NCBI RefSeq assembly: GCF_000426285.1
Contig: NZ_AUFB01000001.1
Coordinates: 490,181-554,180, forward strand
Origin: Rhizobium leucaenae USDA 9039
Lineage (GTDB): Bacteria > Pseudomonadota > Alphaproteobacteria > Rhizobiales > Rhizobiaceae
Direction: 5' to 3'
Length of the DNA: 64,000 bases
A program made the translations under genes and the position numbers. This document shows positions 51,305 through 59,849 of this stretch, piece by piece (position 1 is the first letter of the stretch; each line of letters starts with the position of its first letter). The notes below the pieces were generated by a model. That model searched no databases. It worked only from the letters and a program-made list of their open reading frames with translations, and was not told the DNA's origin.

Positions 51305-52098
51305 GATGAATTCCCTTCGTTCTCCGGTTCCCGCGTGCCGATCACCCCTTTGCGGCCATCCCAGCCGCCGGGCGGAATGTGTCCGGGATTGACATAGGCA
51401 TGGGAGAGCGCATCAAGTTGCGACCATAAGACATCGGTCTTGAACGTCAGCGCCGCGACTGCCGCATCCTGCTTTTCCAGCGTGTCGGCGTGATCGAGAA
51501 CATAATTGAGACCGAACGCGACCTCTTTCGGCGCTTCGTTGAGTCGCTGCCGAAAATAGGCAAGCGCACTGTCATCGGCGAAGGCGTAATGTTTGATCAG
51601 GCCGGCGATGCGGTTGGCGTGGATCGCCGGGGCGAACATCTCCGTCAGCGAGGATGCGACCGCTTCCAGCATCGGCTTCTCGCGAACGAAATGAACATAG
51701 GCATCCACCGCAAACCGCGTGCCGGCCAGCACCCCGCGTGTCGAGGCGACATAATCCGGATCAAGGCCCACCGCTTCGGCGAGCTTCAACCAGCGGCGAA
51801 TCCCGCCGCCGTCTTCTAGTCCACCGTCGTGATCCTCGATGCGATTGCGCCATGCCCGCCGCAACTGGAGATCCTCGCAACGCGACAAGAAGGCAGCATC
51901 CTTCATGGGGATACGGCTTTGATAATAATACCGGTTGATGACCCAGGCTCGCACCTGGGTCATGTCGCACCGGCCGGCGTGCAACTGCTGATGAAATGGA
52001 TGCTTGTCGTGGTAGCGGGCCGCGCCGACAGCGCGCAGACGCGCTTCGAACGTTTCTCTATCGGCTGCCTGTTGCAAGCGTGACCTCCATGCCGTCAT
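51301..52098 (-). CDS. pqqC: PqqC, oxidase of the final PQQ step
   Basis: A 265-residue all-helical, cofactor-free oxidase that forms PQQ from its precursor with O2. Family regions are AARYHDKHPFHQQLHAG, then VINRYYYQSRIPMKDAAFLS, and IEDHDGGLEDGGGIRRWLKL. The start is uncertain: ATG 52098 overlaps pqqB by 41 bases, while a TTG at 52077 has GGAGG six bases before it and gives a more usual N-terminus. The upstream frame to 52251 is a pqqB shadow. Confidence 0.9.
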   Translation of the reverse strand: MTAWRSRLQQAADRETFEARLRAVGAARYHDKHPFHQQLHAGRCDMTQVRAWVINRYYYQSRIPMKDAAFLSRCEDLQLRRAWRNRIEDHDGGLEDGGGIRRWLKLAEAVGLDPDYVASTRGVLAGTRFAVDAYVHFVREKPMLEAVASSLTEMFAPAIHANRIAGLIKHYAFADDSALAYFRQRLNEAPKEVAFGLNYVLDHADTLEKQDAAVAALTFKTDVLWSQLDALSHAYVNPGHIPPGGWDGRKGVIGTREPENEGNSS

Positions 52099-52966
52099 AG
52101 CCCACGGCGAAACCGTTTCGCTCAAGCTGCGCCCGTTCCGGTCCGGCCTGCCAGACAGGATTGGTGTTGTTGATGTGAATATAGATGCACCGCCCGATCG
52201 GCAGGCGCGACAGCGCTTCAAGGCTGCCGCCGGGACCGCTGATCGGGACATGTCCCATGCGCCGTCCGGTCTTCTGGCCAGTGCCCATGCGGATCATTTC
52301 GTCATCGGTAAAGACCGTGCCGTCGAAGAACAGCAGATCGGCGCCGGCAATCCGGTCGCCGAGAGCCGCACTTACGGCCCCGCAACCAGGGATATAGTAC
52401 ACGCGCTGCGGGCCGATGCGGAATTCGACGCCTACGGTCTGCTCGGTTTCGGCGCCGAGTTCGGGTACACCCTTTTCGAGATAGAGCGGAACCTTGCCGG
52501 GGACGGCAAAGAGCGTCGTCTCAAGACCATCCAGCGGAAAGAATGGTGTATCGAGCTCGACCGGATTTTGCTGCACATGAAGGGGATCGAGAACTCCGAA
52601 AATCGGATTTTGCCCCAATGTCTCTAGCAAAGCGCGCGCCGCGAGGAGTTGAAAGGACTGCTTTTCCCTCAAAGTCAGAAGACCGGCGACATGATCGACA
52701 TCGCCACTCGTGAGCAAGACACTTTTGACGGGGCTGTCCCGCAATTCCGGCGGCCACAAAACGGCCTGATCGCGCAATTGCTGCCGAATATCCGGCGACG
52801 CATCCACGACCAGCCAAGCGCGGCCATCCACGCCGACGGCCAAGGACGACTGCGTCTGAGAAGCCAGAATGCCCTTGCGCGCAGCCGCACAGTTCGCGCA
52901 CCGGCAGTTCCACTGCGGCAAACCTCCACCGGCGGCAGCGCCCAGGACAAGAAATCGGACTGTCAA
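52058..52966 (-). CDS. pqqB: PqqB, metallo-beta-lactamase-fold hydroxylase
   Basis: A 302-residue protein of the metallo-beta-lactamase fold. The start RFLVLGAAAGGGLPQWNCRC is the family hallmark, with CANCAAAR (zinc Cys) next. VLLTSGDVDHVAGLLTLREK and YIHINNTNPV hold the metal ligands. PqqB hydroxylates the tyrosine-derived part of the PqqA product. It follows pqqA by 25 bases. Confidence 0.92.
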   Translation of the reverse strand: MTVRFLVLGAAAGGGLPQWNCRCANCAAARKGILASQTQSSLAVGVDGRAWLVVDASPDIRQQLRDQAVLWPPELRDSPVKSVLLTSGDVDHVAGLLTLREKQSFQLLAARALLETLGQNPIFGVLDPLHVQQNPVELDTPFFPLDGLETTLFAVPGKVPLYLEKGVPELGAETEQTVGVEFRIGPQRVYYIPGCGAVSAALGDRIAGADLLFFDGTVFTDDEMIRMGTGQKTGRRMGHVPISGPGGSLEALSRLPIGRCIYIHINNTNPVWQAGPERAQLERNGFAVGYDGMEVTLATGSR

Positions 52967-52991
52967 TCTGTTGCTTTCAGATGATCAGGGA

Positions 52992-53087
52992 TCAGAACAG
53001 GATCGGCTCGGAACCATCGGCTGGCGCATACCGGTTGATTTCCATGCCGCAGCTTACCTCAACGAAGTTCGGAGCATGCCACTTCAT
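52992..53087 (-). CDS. pqqA: PqqA, precursor peptide of PQQ
   Basis: A 31-residue peptide (MKWHAPNFVEVSCGMEINRY followed by APADGSEPILF). Glu16 and Tyr20, in the conserved EINRY motif, are the residues joined to build the quinone cofactor PQQ. Length, position just before pqqB and the KW start all fit. It is the first gene of the pqqABCDE operon; no clear promoter was found in the 120 bases up to the GH42 gene. Confidence 0.92.
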   Translation of the reverse strand: MKWHAPNFVEVSCGMEINRYAPADGSEPILF

Positions 53088-53209
53088 AAATCCATCCTTT
53101 CATAGATTCAGCAGCGGCGATCGGGTAGCAGCCGATCGTCATGTCCCTAATGTCGTTTGCGCTATCCCGTTCCCACCTTTCGCGATCACATTAAATTGCG
53201 CAAGGCGGC

Positions 53210-55375
53210 TCAGCCCTCCAACTCGATGATGGCGCAACCGTACCCATCGAGATCGAGGCCGCCGGCAACGGGCTTTCCATCGTCGAGAAGGTTCTTGCCG
53301 GGCGGCACGGCGGCGAGACCTGCGGGCTGATCGGTGTAGTTTTGGATGAACAGCAGCTTGCGCTCGTCATTCATGCGCATGGTGACCTCGACGCCAGCCG
53401 GAAGGTCGTCCACCAGCGGCTGCACACCCGCAGTTGGGAACAGCCGTTCAGCCAGTGCAGCCGTCAGTTCGGGTGTGAGATAAGTGCCGAGATAGACGAC
53501 CTGACCCTTGCCGACCTTGCGCGACGTCGCCATGGGTAGACCGTCCGCATAGCGATTGGACCACGCGGCAACGATCTCGGTATCCGCGTCGACGGAGAGG
53601 TTTTCATAGAAGTGCCCGGCCGTCAGTTCCTGGTTGCCGATCTTGAAACGGCGCGTCCTGCGCTGCGATTCCGCGGGCCGGTTTGGCGGCACCACCAGGC
53701 CACCCGAACGCTCCATCACCTCGAACAATCCATTGGCGCCGGGTGCGGCGAGACGCCCGAAATCCTCGACGCGCACGCCTGCGAGCTTGGAAAGGGATGT
53801 GCCGGGGGCCGTCTGCCTGATGACGTGATTGTGCTCATCCCGCGTGCCCGTGCGTGCGCCGATAACGACCGTGCCACCCTGCTCCGCGAACGCTTGGAGC
53901 TTTTCAGTCCATTCGTCCTGCCACATCACCCAATGCGGAACGTAGAACAGCTTCAGCTTCGAAAGATCATCCTCGGGATGAATGAAACCACAGGCGATGC
54001 CGCGATCGTAACAATATTGGTGCAGGAGAACCGCGTCATCCTGGGGGCTTGGCAGTCCGATCGAGTAGGTTTTATGGGCTTCCTGATTGTCAAAATCCGA
54101 ACCGGCGATACCCACATCCATACGCACGTAGGTACCCAGAATCTTATCCTTCAGCGCCGTCATTTCAGTGGCGAACTGCTTGGCTTCATCATAGCGATGG
54201 CGACCAACGTCGTCATGGTCGATGATGCCCATCCAATAGATCTCGGCACCGAAATGGGCTGGACGCCAGCGGAAGAACATCAATCCGTCAGCGCCGTGTG
54301 CGACCGATGACATGGCCATGCGCCGAAGCTCTCCCGGCTCCGGCGTCAGCGTGCAGAAACCCGGCTGGCTGCCGAAGCCGGACTGCTGCTCCGGCACGAT
54401 GTAGTTACCCGAAAAGCCGCGGCATATATCAAGATGCAGCGCCTGAACCTTTGCGTGGTTTCCGATGCGCTGAAACTCGTCATAGAGCATCGGATAGATG
54501 TCGTAGCCGACGAAATCGAGATCCTTGGTGAACTGACCGCGAAAATCGATATCCCGCAGGCCGCCGAGATTGTGGAAGACGAACCATGACGGGTTCGTGG
54601 CCCGCAGGATCTCGACCTGATCGTGCTGAAACCGTGCCGTCGCGAATGCAAGGAAGCGATGGTAGTCCTGCACATGGCCCGGACTGGGGAAGGTCGGGCC
54701 AAATTCGATCGGAAGCACGACCTGGTCGAAACTATCATAGGCAGTTGCCCAGAAATCACCGCCCCATGCAGCGTTCAGCTTGCCGGTAGTGCCGTATTTC
54801 TCCGCGAGAAATATCTGAAATTCGCTCAACGTCGCCTTCGAGTAGCTCTCCGGCATGCTCGTATTCAGCTCATTGTCGGTCTGCCAGCCGACAACATGCG
54901 GGTTGTCTCGATAGTGTTCGGCCATCGCCCGGGTGATGCGGCGGCTGTGTTCGCGGAACACGGGACTTGCCGTATCGCAGTGTTGACGCGATCCATGGCT
55001 CATCGGACGGCCCTTGCCGTCAACGCGCAGGATCTCGGGATGGGCGACGGTCAGCCAGCGCGGCGGCGTGGCCGTCGGCGTGCACATGATCGTATCGATC
55101 CCGTAGCGCCCGAGCATGGCTATGGCGCGGTCGAACAGATCAAAATCAAAGGTGCCAAGCCTGGGCTCGAGAATATGCCAGGCGAATTCCGCCATTCGCA
55201 CCACGTTGAAGCCCGCCTTCGCCATGCGCTCGGCATCGCGCTCCCAGTAGCTCTCGTCGACATGCTCGGGATAATGGGGAGCACCGACCAGAAAACGGTC
55301 GGTCTTGACGGTATTCCAAGCGGATGGGGTCTTAGCAATGTTCTTGTCAGACACGGTCTTATTTCCCGAATTCAT
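53210..55375 (-). CDS. Beta-galactosidase, GH42
   Basis: A 721-residue cytoplasmic enzyme of family GH42. HYPEHVDESYWERDAERMAK opens the barrel. VGWQTDNELNTSM holds the acid/base Glu, and VPEQQSGFGSQPGF the nucleophile Glu (EQQ motif). A trimerisation/glutaminase-like domain (~400-620) and a small C-terminal domain follow; the length is usual. It is the last gene of an ABC-importer operon, overlapping the ATPase gene by four bases. It probably hydrolyses an imported beta- or alpha-linked galactoside oligosaccharide. Confidence 0.88.
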   Translation of the reverse strand: MNSGNKTVSDKNIAKTPSAWNTVKTDRFLVGAPHYPEHVDESYWERDAERMAKAGFNVVRMAEFAWHILEPRLGTFDFDLFDRAIAMLGRYGIDTIMCTPTATPPRWLTVAHPEILRVDGKGRPMSHGSRQHCDTASPVFREHSRRITRAMAEHYRDNPHVVGWQTDNELNTSMPESYSKATLSEFQIFLAEKYGTTGKLNAAWGGDFWATAYDSFDQVVLPIEFGPTFPSPGHVQDYHRFLAFATARFQHDQVEILRATNPSWFVFHNLGGLRDIDFRGQFTKDLDFVGYDIYPMLYDEFQRIGNHAKVQALHLDICRGFSGNYIVPEQQSGFGSQPGFCTLTPEPGELRRMAMSSVAHGADGLMFFRWRPAHFGAEIYWMGIIDHDDVGRHRYDEAKQFATEMTALKDKILGTYVRMDVGIAGSDFDNQEAHKTYSIGLPSPQDDAVLLHQYCYDRGIACGFIHPEDDLSKLKLFYVPHWVMWQDEWTEKLQAFAEQGGTVVIGARTGTRDEHNHVIRQTAPGTSLSKLAGVRVEDFGRLAAPGANGLFEVMERSGGLVVPPNRPAESQRRTRRFKIGNQELTAGHFYENLSVDADTEIVAAWSNRYADGLPMATSRKVGKGQVVYLGTYLTPELTAALAERLFPTAGVQPLVDDLPAGVEVTMRMNDERKLLFIQNYTDQPAGLAAVPPGKNLLDDGKPVAGGLDLDGYGCAIIELEG

Positions 55376-56517
55376 TTGTCGATGATCGTCTTGCGGGCGC
55401 TGATCGTGCGTCCGCCATTGGATGAGAAGAGATAAAGCTCCTTGGCGTCGAGCTTCAGAGCCACGGCTTGGCCAGATGTGAACGGAGCGACGTAGCTGAG
55501 CTGCACCGTGATATTTCCGGTGCCGCTTTCCGAGGCGATGGTACGCAGGCTGCCCGCATCTACGTAGAGGATGGTTTCACGGCCGAGGTGCTCAACCAGT
55601 TGCACCTGCCCTTCGATCGCGCCGCCGTGGGCTACATCGGTGACGATCGATATGTTTTCCGGCCGGACACCCAACGTCAGATCGGCGCCCTTTTGCAGCG
55701 TCACGCCATCGGACAATTCGACCGTCAACGGCACGATGCCGGGAGCAGAGACCCGAACCTCTCGGCCGGAAACTTCGTCTACAGTCACGGCAAGGAAGTT
55801 CATTCTCGGAGCCCCAAGGAAACCCGCAACGAAGAGATTTTGGGGATTTCTGTAGAGCTCCAGCGGTGACCCCACCTGTTCGATCACGCCCTGATTCAAC
55901 ACCACGATGCGGCTCGCCATGGTCATGGCTTCCACCTGATCGTGTGTCACGTAGACCATGGTCGCACCGAGTTCCGCGTGCAGACTGCTCAACTCGACGC
56001 GCATCTGCGTCCTGAGCGCCGCGTCGAGATTCGAAAGCGGTTCATCGAAGAGGAACACATCCGGAGAACGGGTGATGGCACGGCCGATGGCAACGCGCTG
56101 CCGTTGGCCGCCCGATAGTTGCTTGGGCCGCTTCTCAAGCTGATCGGTGATGCGCAGGATCTTCGCCGCGCGTGCAACGGCGGCATCGATTTCGGCCCTT
56201 GGTCGTTTGGCCATACGCAGGCCAAATCCCATGTTCTCCGCCACCGTCATATGCGGATAAAGGGCATAGGATTGAAAGACCATGGCGATGCCGCGATCCC
56301 CCGGCTCTTCCTTGCTGACGTCGCGGCCATTGATCAGGATCTGGCCGGACGAAATCCCTTCCAGGCCGGCGATCGTCTTGAGCAGGGTCGACTTGCCGCA
56401 GCCGGAAGGCCCGACCATAACGATGAACTCGCCCTGCTCGACGGCAAGGTCGATCCCGCGCAATGCATGGTATCCACCGTAATTCTTGTTGATCTGTCGC
56501 AGTTCGAGGCTGGTCAT
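55372..56517 (-). CDS. Sugar ABC transporter ATP-binding protein (UgpC/MsmK type)
   Basis: A 381-residue ATPase. Walker A is GPSGCGKST, the signature LSGGQRQRVAIGRA, Walker B VFLFDEPLSNLDAALR, and the H-loop VYVTHDQ. The C-terminal third is the regulatory OB-fold domain usual in CUT1 importers. It powers uptake by the two permeases upstream. The last bases overlap the beta-galactosidase start. Confidence 0.92.
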   Translation of the reverse strand: MTSLELRQINKNYGGYHALRGIDLAVEQGEFIVMVGPSGCGKSTLLKTIAGLEGISSGQILINGRDVSKEEPGDRGIAMVFQSYALYPHMTVAENMGFGLRMAKRPRAEIDAAVARAAKILRITDQLEKRPKQLSGGQRQRVAIGRAITRSPDVFLFDEPLSNLDAALRTQMRVELSSLHAELGATMVYVTHDQVEAMTMASRIVVLNQGVIEQVGSPLELYRNPQNLFVAGFLGAPRMNFLAVTVDEVSGREVRVSAPGIVPLTVELSDGVTLQKGADLTLGVRPENISIVTDVAHGGAIEGQVQLVEHLGRETILYVDAGSLRTIASESGTGNITVQLSYVAPFTSGQAVALKLDAKELYLFSSNGGRTISARKTIIDK

Positions 56518-56575
56518 GCTTCCTGGCTCTCTGCTGTTGAAATCTTGAGTTCTGGGAAAGGAAATGCCGTCTTGC

Positions 56576-57427
56576 TCATCCCTTGACGGCCCCCATAGTG
56601 AGACCGGCGATGAAATGGCGCTGCATGAGGAAGAACATGATGACCGGCGGAACGGCGACGACGATCGTACCTGCCGAGATCAGGTTCCATGCCGAAACCC
56701 ATTCACCGCGCAGATTGGCAAGACCGGCAGTCACGGGCTTCACCGAGTCGCTGACCGTCAGCACCACCGCCCAGAAGTAGTCGTTCCAGATGAAGGTGAA
56801 GATCAGAATGGCTAACGCAGCGAGAGCTGGCCGGACCAGCGGCACGGCAACATGGATCAGTGTCTGGAAAGGCGTTGCGCCTTCGGCGCGCGCGGCCTGA
56901 AAGAGTTCATCGGGCAAGGCAGCGATGAAGTTCCGCATGAAGAGCGTTGCAAATCCCGTCTGGAAAGCAACATGGAAGATGATCAGCGCCGTCGTCGTGT
57001 CTATCAGATTCAGCCGCACCATAAGATCGCGCACAGGGATCATCATGATCTGATGCGGCAGGAAATTGCCGCCAACGAATAGCGCAAAGATCAGCATATT
57101 GCCCGGAAAGCGGTAGCGGGAGAGAACGAAGCCCGCGAGCGTGCTCAGAACCAGGACGCCGATGACCGAGGGAATGGTGATCGTCAGGCTGTTGAGGAAA
57201 TACTGGGCCATCGGGGTCTGCGTGAAGACCGCCGTGTAGTTCTCGACCACACCGAGTTCGGTCGGCCACCCCCAAAGGTTGCCGCTCATGACATCGGTCG
57301 TAGACCGGAACGACGTCAGGATGATCGCAAACAGAGGGCAGAGCCAGAGCAGGAGAACAAGCAGCACCGCCAGGACATAAAACCGCCGCTGCCAGATGGC
57401 TGTTTCCGGAATAGGACGAGGATACAT
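56576..57427 (-). CDS. Sugar ABC transporter permease (MalG type)
   Basis: A 283-residue membrane protein with six helices counted from ATG 57427, whose base is shared with the stop of the first permease gene (TGATG). The frame stays open to 58300 as the shadow of the other permease. The EAA loop is ARAEGATPFQTLIHVAVPLV. It forms half of the membrane channel of a CUT1-type importer. Confidence 0.9.
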   Translation of the reverse strand: MYPRPIPETAIWQRRFYVLAVLLVLLLWLCPLFAIILTSFRSTTDVMSGNLWGWPTELGVVENYTAVFTQTPMAQYFLNSLTITIPSVIGVLVLSTLAGFVLSRYRFPGNMLIFALFVGGNFLPHQIMMIPVRDLMVRLNLIDTTTALIIFHVAFQTGFATLFMRNFIAALPDELFQAARAEGATPFQTLIHVAVPLVRPALAALAILIFTFIWNDYFWAVVLTVSDSVKPVTAGLANLRGEWVSAWNLISAGTIVVAVPPVIMFFLMQRHFIAGLTMGAVKG

Positions 57428-58311
57428 CAGCCACCTCTCTCTTCTGTGCGAATGATGCGTGACAGGTACCAGGTGATGAAGACGGCCATGATCACGAAAA
57501 GAACGGATGCGATCGCCGCTCCATAGCCGAAGCGGTAGGAGAAGATCGACTGCTCGTACATCTGATAGGCCAGCACCGAAGATGATCCGAACGGGCCGCC
57601 CGCCGTCATCACGGAGATCATGTCGAAGGATCGAAGCGCACCGACGACCGTCACCGCGATGGCAATGAAGGTTACTTGCGTCAGTTGCGGCAGGACGATG
57701 TGCCACAACATGTTCCATCCCCTCGCCCCGTCCACGCGGCCCGCGCCTATGAGTTCCTCGCTCAGATTGTTCAGACCGGCGAGATAGAGCACCATGCAGA
57801 AAGTGACCTGCGGCCAAAGCGCTGCGATGACGATCGCAAATGTCACGAAGTGCTCGTCGGAAAGAACGGCAGGGGCGGTTGCGCCGAATGCCTTGAAGAT
57901 CAGGGCAAGAAGTCCGAACTCCGGCGTGTAGACCCATGTGAACACGACCCCCACCGTGACCGAAGCCAGCACCAGCGGGATGAAGAACAGGGATTTCAGG
58001 AAGCGCATGCCCCTCATTTTCTGATTGACCAGCAACGCTATGGCCAACCCGAGCGGCGGCGCGGCCATGAACATGATCAGCCAGATGAGGTTGTTCTTCA
58101 GCGAAACGTAAAATTGCGGGTCGTTGAAAAGCTCGATATAATTTCCAAAACCGACCCAGTTCATCGGGCCGAAACCATCCCACTCGTGAAAACTGATCCA
58201 GACGCTGCGTACGGCCGACAGCAGGATAACCGTGAAAAAGAGCAGGATCGCCGGTGCGATAAGCAAAGTGGGGGTGAGCCACCAACGTTGGCGGCGCCAA
58301 ATCATCAACAT
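57427..58311 (-). CDS. Sugar ABC transporter permease (MalF type)
   Basis: A 294-residue membrane protein with six helices and the EAA loop GRVDGARGWNMLWHIVLPQL. It pairs with the MalG-type permease. It is separated from the binding-protein gene by a 69-base gap that holds a strong palindrome, which would lower its expression relative to the binding protein. Confidence 0.9.
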   Translation of the reverse strand: MLMIWRRQRWWLTPTLLIAPAILLFFTVILLSAVRSVWISFHEWDGFGPMNWVGFGNYIELFNDPQFYVSLKNNLIWLIMFMAAPPLGLAIALLVNQKMRGMRFLKSLFFIPLVLASVTVGVVFTWVYTPEFGLLALIFKAFGATAPAVLSDEHFVTFAIVIAALWPQVTFCMVLYLAGLNNLSEELIGAGRVDGARGWNMLWHIVLPQLTQVTFIAIAVTVVGALRSFDMISVMTAGGPFGSSSVLAYQMYEQSIFSYRFGYGAAIASVLFVIMAVFITWYLSRIIRTEERGG

Positions 58312-58336
58312 ATCCAGAGCCTCATTGGAGTTATGA

Positions 58337-58373
58337 GGGAGCGGAAGCGCGCTTCCGCTCCCCGGTCACCGGG
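58337..58373. repeat. Intercistronic double palindrome after the binding-protein gene
   Basis: A perfect 24-base palindrome (58338-58361: GGAGCGGAAGCG and its complement), extended by one pair. A second inverted repeat (CCCGGT-C-ACCGGG, 58361-58373) touches it. Just downstream of the binding-protein stop, it can act as an mRNA-stabilising or attenuating hairpin. Confidence 0.65.
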
Positions 58374-58380
58374 AGGAGAA

Positions 58381-59655
58381 CTAGAGTTTGTAGATGCGCT
58401 TGCGGGTGCCCTCGAGGCGCTGAAGAATGGAGTCGCGCCGATCGGGCTTGGCCATGAATTCCTGGAAGCCGACGAGACCCGCCTGGGCCATATCGGGGTC
58501 GCTATCGCGGTCGTAGTACTGAGAAGCCCCCTGCAGCTTCTTCAAAGTCTCGACCGCCACGTTGACGAGCGGATCCTTGCTCGGCGGAAGATCGTTGCGC
58601 GGCGGCACGTTTCCGCCCGGCTCCAGGTAGGCCGCGAGATTTTCCGGCTTATAGAAGTAGGCAAGGAATTCGCGAGCACCCTGCTTGTTCTTCGCGTTGG
58701 CGGGAATGTGGATCGAATTGACCGAGAATTCCTCGAAGTGACCGACCTTCGGGTCGAGAACCGGGAAGGTGGCATAAGACAGTTGCGGCAGATCCTCTGC
58801 GGTAAAGGCGGACTTCAGAAAGGCGCCGAGATTCATCATGCCGGCCTTTTTCTGGGCAAGCAGTGCTGCGGCCTCCTGCCAGCCAAACGATGTATGGTTG
58901 GCGGTGAAGAACTCCTTATTGATCATCCCTTCCCATTGATCGAAAACCGGCTTCAGTGATGGATCAAGATAGCTCATCTCGCCGTTCATCAGCGCCATGT
59001 GCTTGTCGAGGCCATTGATGCGCAGGTTCATCTGATCGAACCAACCGGCAGCCGGCCAAAGCTCCTTCGTTCCCATGGCGATCGGGGTAAGACCGGCGGC
59101 CTTGCACTTGTCGCCGTAAGCCACAAACTCCTCAGCCGTCGTCGGCACGGTCAGACCATGCTGATCGAAGACATCCTTGCGGTAGAACATCCCCCAAAGG
59201 GTGCCGCCCGTCGGCAGGCCATATTGCTTGCCATCGACGGTGACCGTTCCCGCCGTCGCGCCGAGCACGTCCTTGTATTTTTCCTTCTCGAACAGATCGG
59301 AAATATCGTCGAAGAGGCCACGCTTTACGAAAGCACGCATGCGATTGCCCGAAAACCACGTGCAAATGTCGGGTGCGCCGGCAACAAGATAGTTGCGAAT
59401 GGCCGTCTTGTGGGCCTCGTGATCCATATTGTTGATGACGACGCTGACCCCGGCTTCCTTCCCGAAGTTCTCGGCGATCGTCTTCAGCGCGGTAAGCGCC
59501 TCGGCATTGTTTTCCGCCGAGATCACCGTGACTTTCTGCGCCTGTGCGATCGCTGGCGCGGATAGGCCGCCTGCCAGAGCGGCCGCCGACACGGCACCTG
59601 CGCCTTTCAGGAAGTTGCGGCGAGTGGACGGAAAGATTTGCTTAAAATGCACCAT
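58381..59655 (-). CDS. Sugar ABC transporter substrate-binding protein
   Basis: A 424-residue periplasmic protein counted from ATG 59655, with GGGAGGA upstream. The N-terminus carries a twin-arginine-type signal (STRRNFLKGAGAVSAAALAG, cleavage near APAIAQAQ). The mature part (KVTVISAENNAEALTALKTI, then MDHEAHKTAIRNYLVAGAPD and YGLPTGGTLWGMFYRKDVF) is a family 1 solute-binding fold. It gives the importer its specificity; with GH42 downstream a galactoside is likely. First gene of the operon, divergent from the ROK regulator. Confidence 0.9.
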   Translation of the reverse strand: MVHFKQIFPSTRRNFLKGAGAVSAAALAGGLSAPAIAQAQKVTVISAENNAEALTALKTIAENFGKEAGVSVVINNMDHEAHKTAIRNYLVAGAPDICTWFSGNRMRAFVKRGLFDDISDLFEKEKYKDVLGATAGTVTVDGKQYGLPTGGTLWGMFYRKDVFDQHGLTVPTTAEEFVAYGDKCKAAGLTPIAMGTKELWPAAGWFDQMNLRINGLDKHMALMNGEMSYLDPSLKPVFDQWEGMINKEFFTANHTSFGWQEAAALLAQKKAGMMNLGAFLKSAFTAEDLPQLSYATFPVLDPKVGHFEEFSVNSIHIPANAKNKQGAREFLAYFYKPENLAAYLEPGGNVPPRNDLPPSKDPLVNVAVETLKKLQGASQYYDRDSDPDMAQAGLVGFQEFMAKPDRRDSILQRLEGTRKRIYKL

Positions 59656-59822
59656 TGAGTTCCTCCCAGTGGATCTATCAACACGGCCTGGCCAAGCCCT
59701 CCCCTCGAGATGCAAGTCAGGCATTCAACGCGCCGATTTTGTCGCTTATTCTCAGGGCGGAAACCGCATCCGGAGTTGATCGGCGGGTGGAGTTATGCAT
59801 AAATCGACAGAGCCTGCAATAA

Positions 59823-59839
59823 TTAATTTACAAAATTAA
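59823..59839. promoter_or_regulatory. Candidate ROK-regulator operator
   Basis: A perfect inverted repeat TTAATTT-ACA-AAATTAA eleven bases before the ROK start, in the divergent intergenic region. AT-rich TTnnTTT/AAAnnAA palindromes are typical NagC/Mlc/XylR-family operators. Confidence 0.5.
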
Positions 59840-59849
59840 GGAACTGAAA

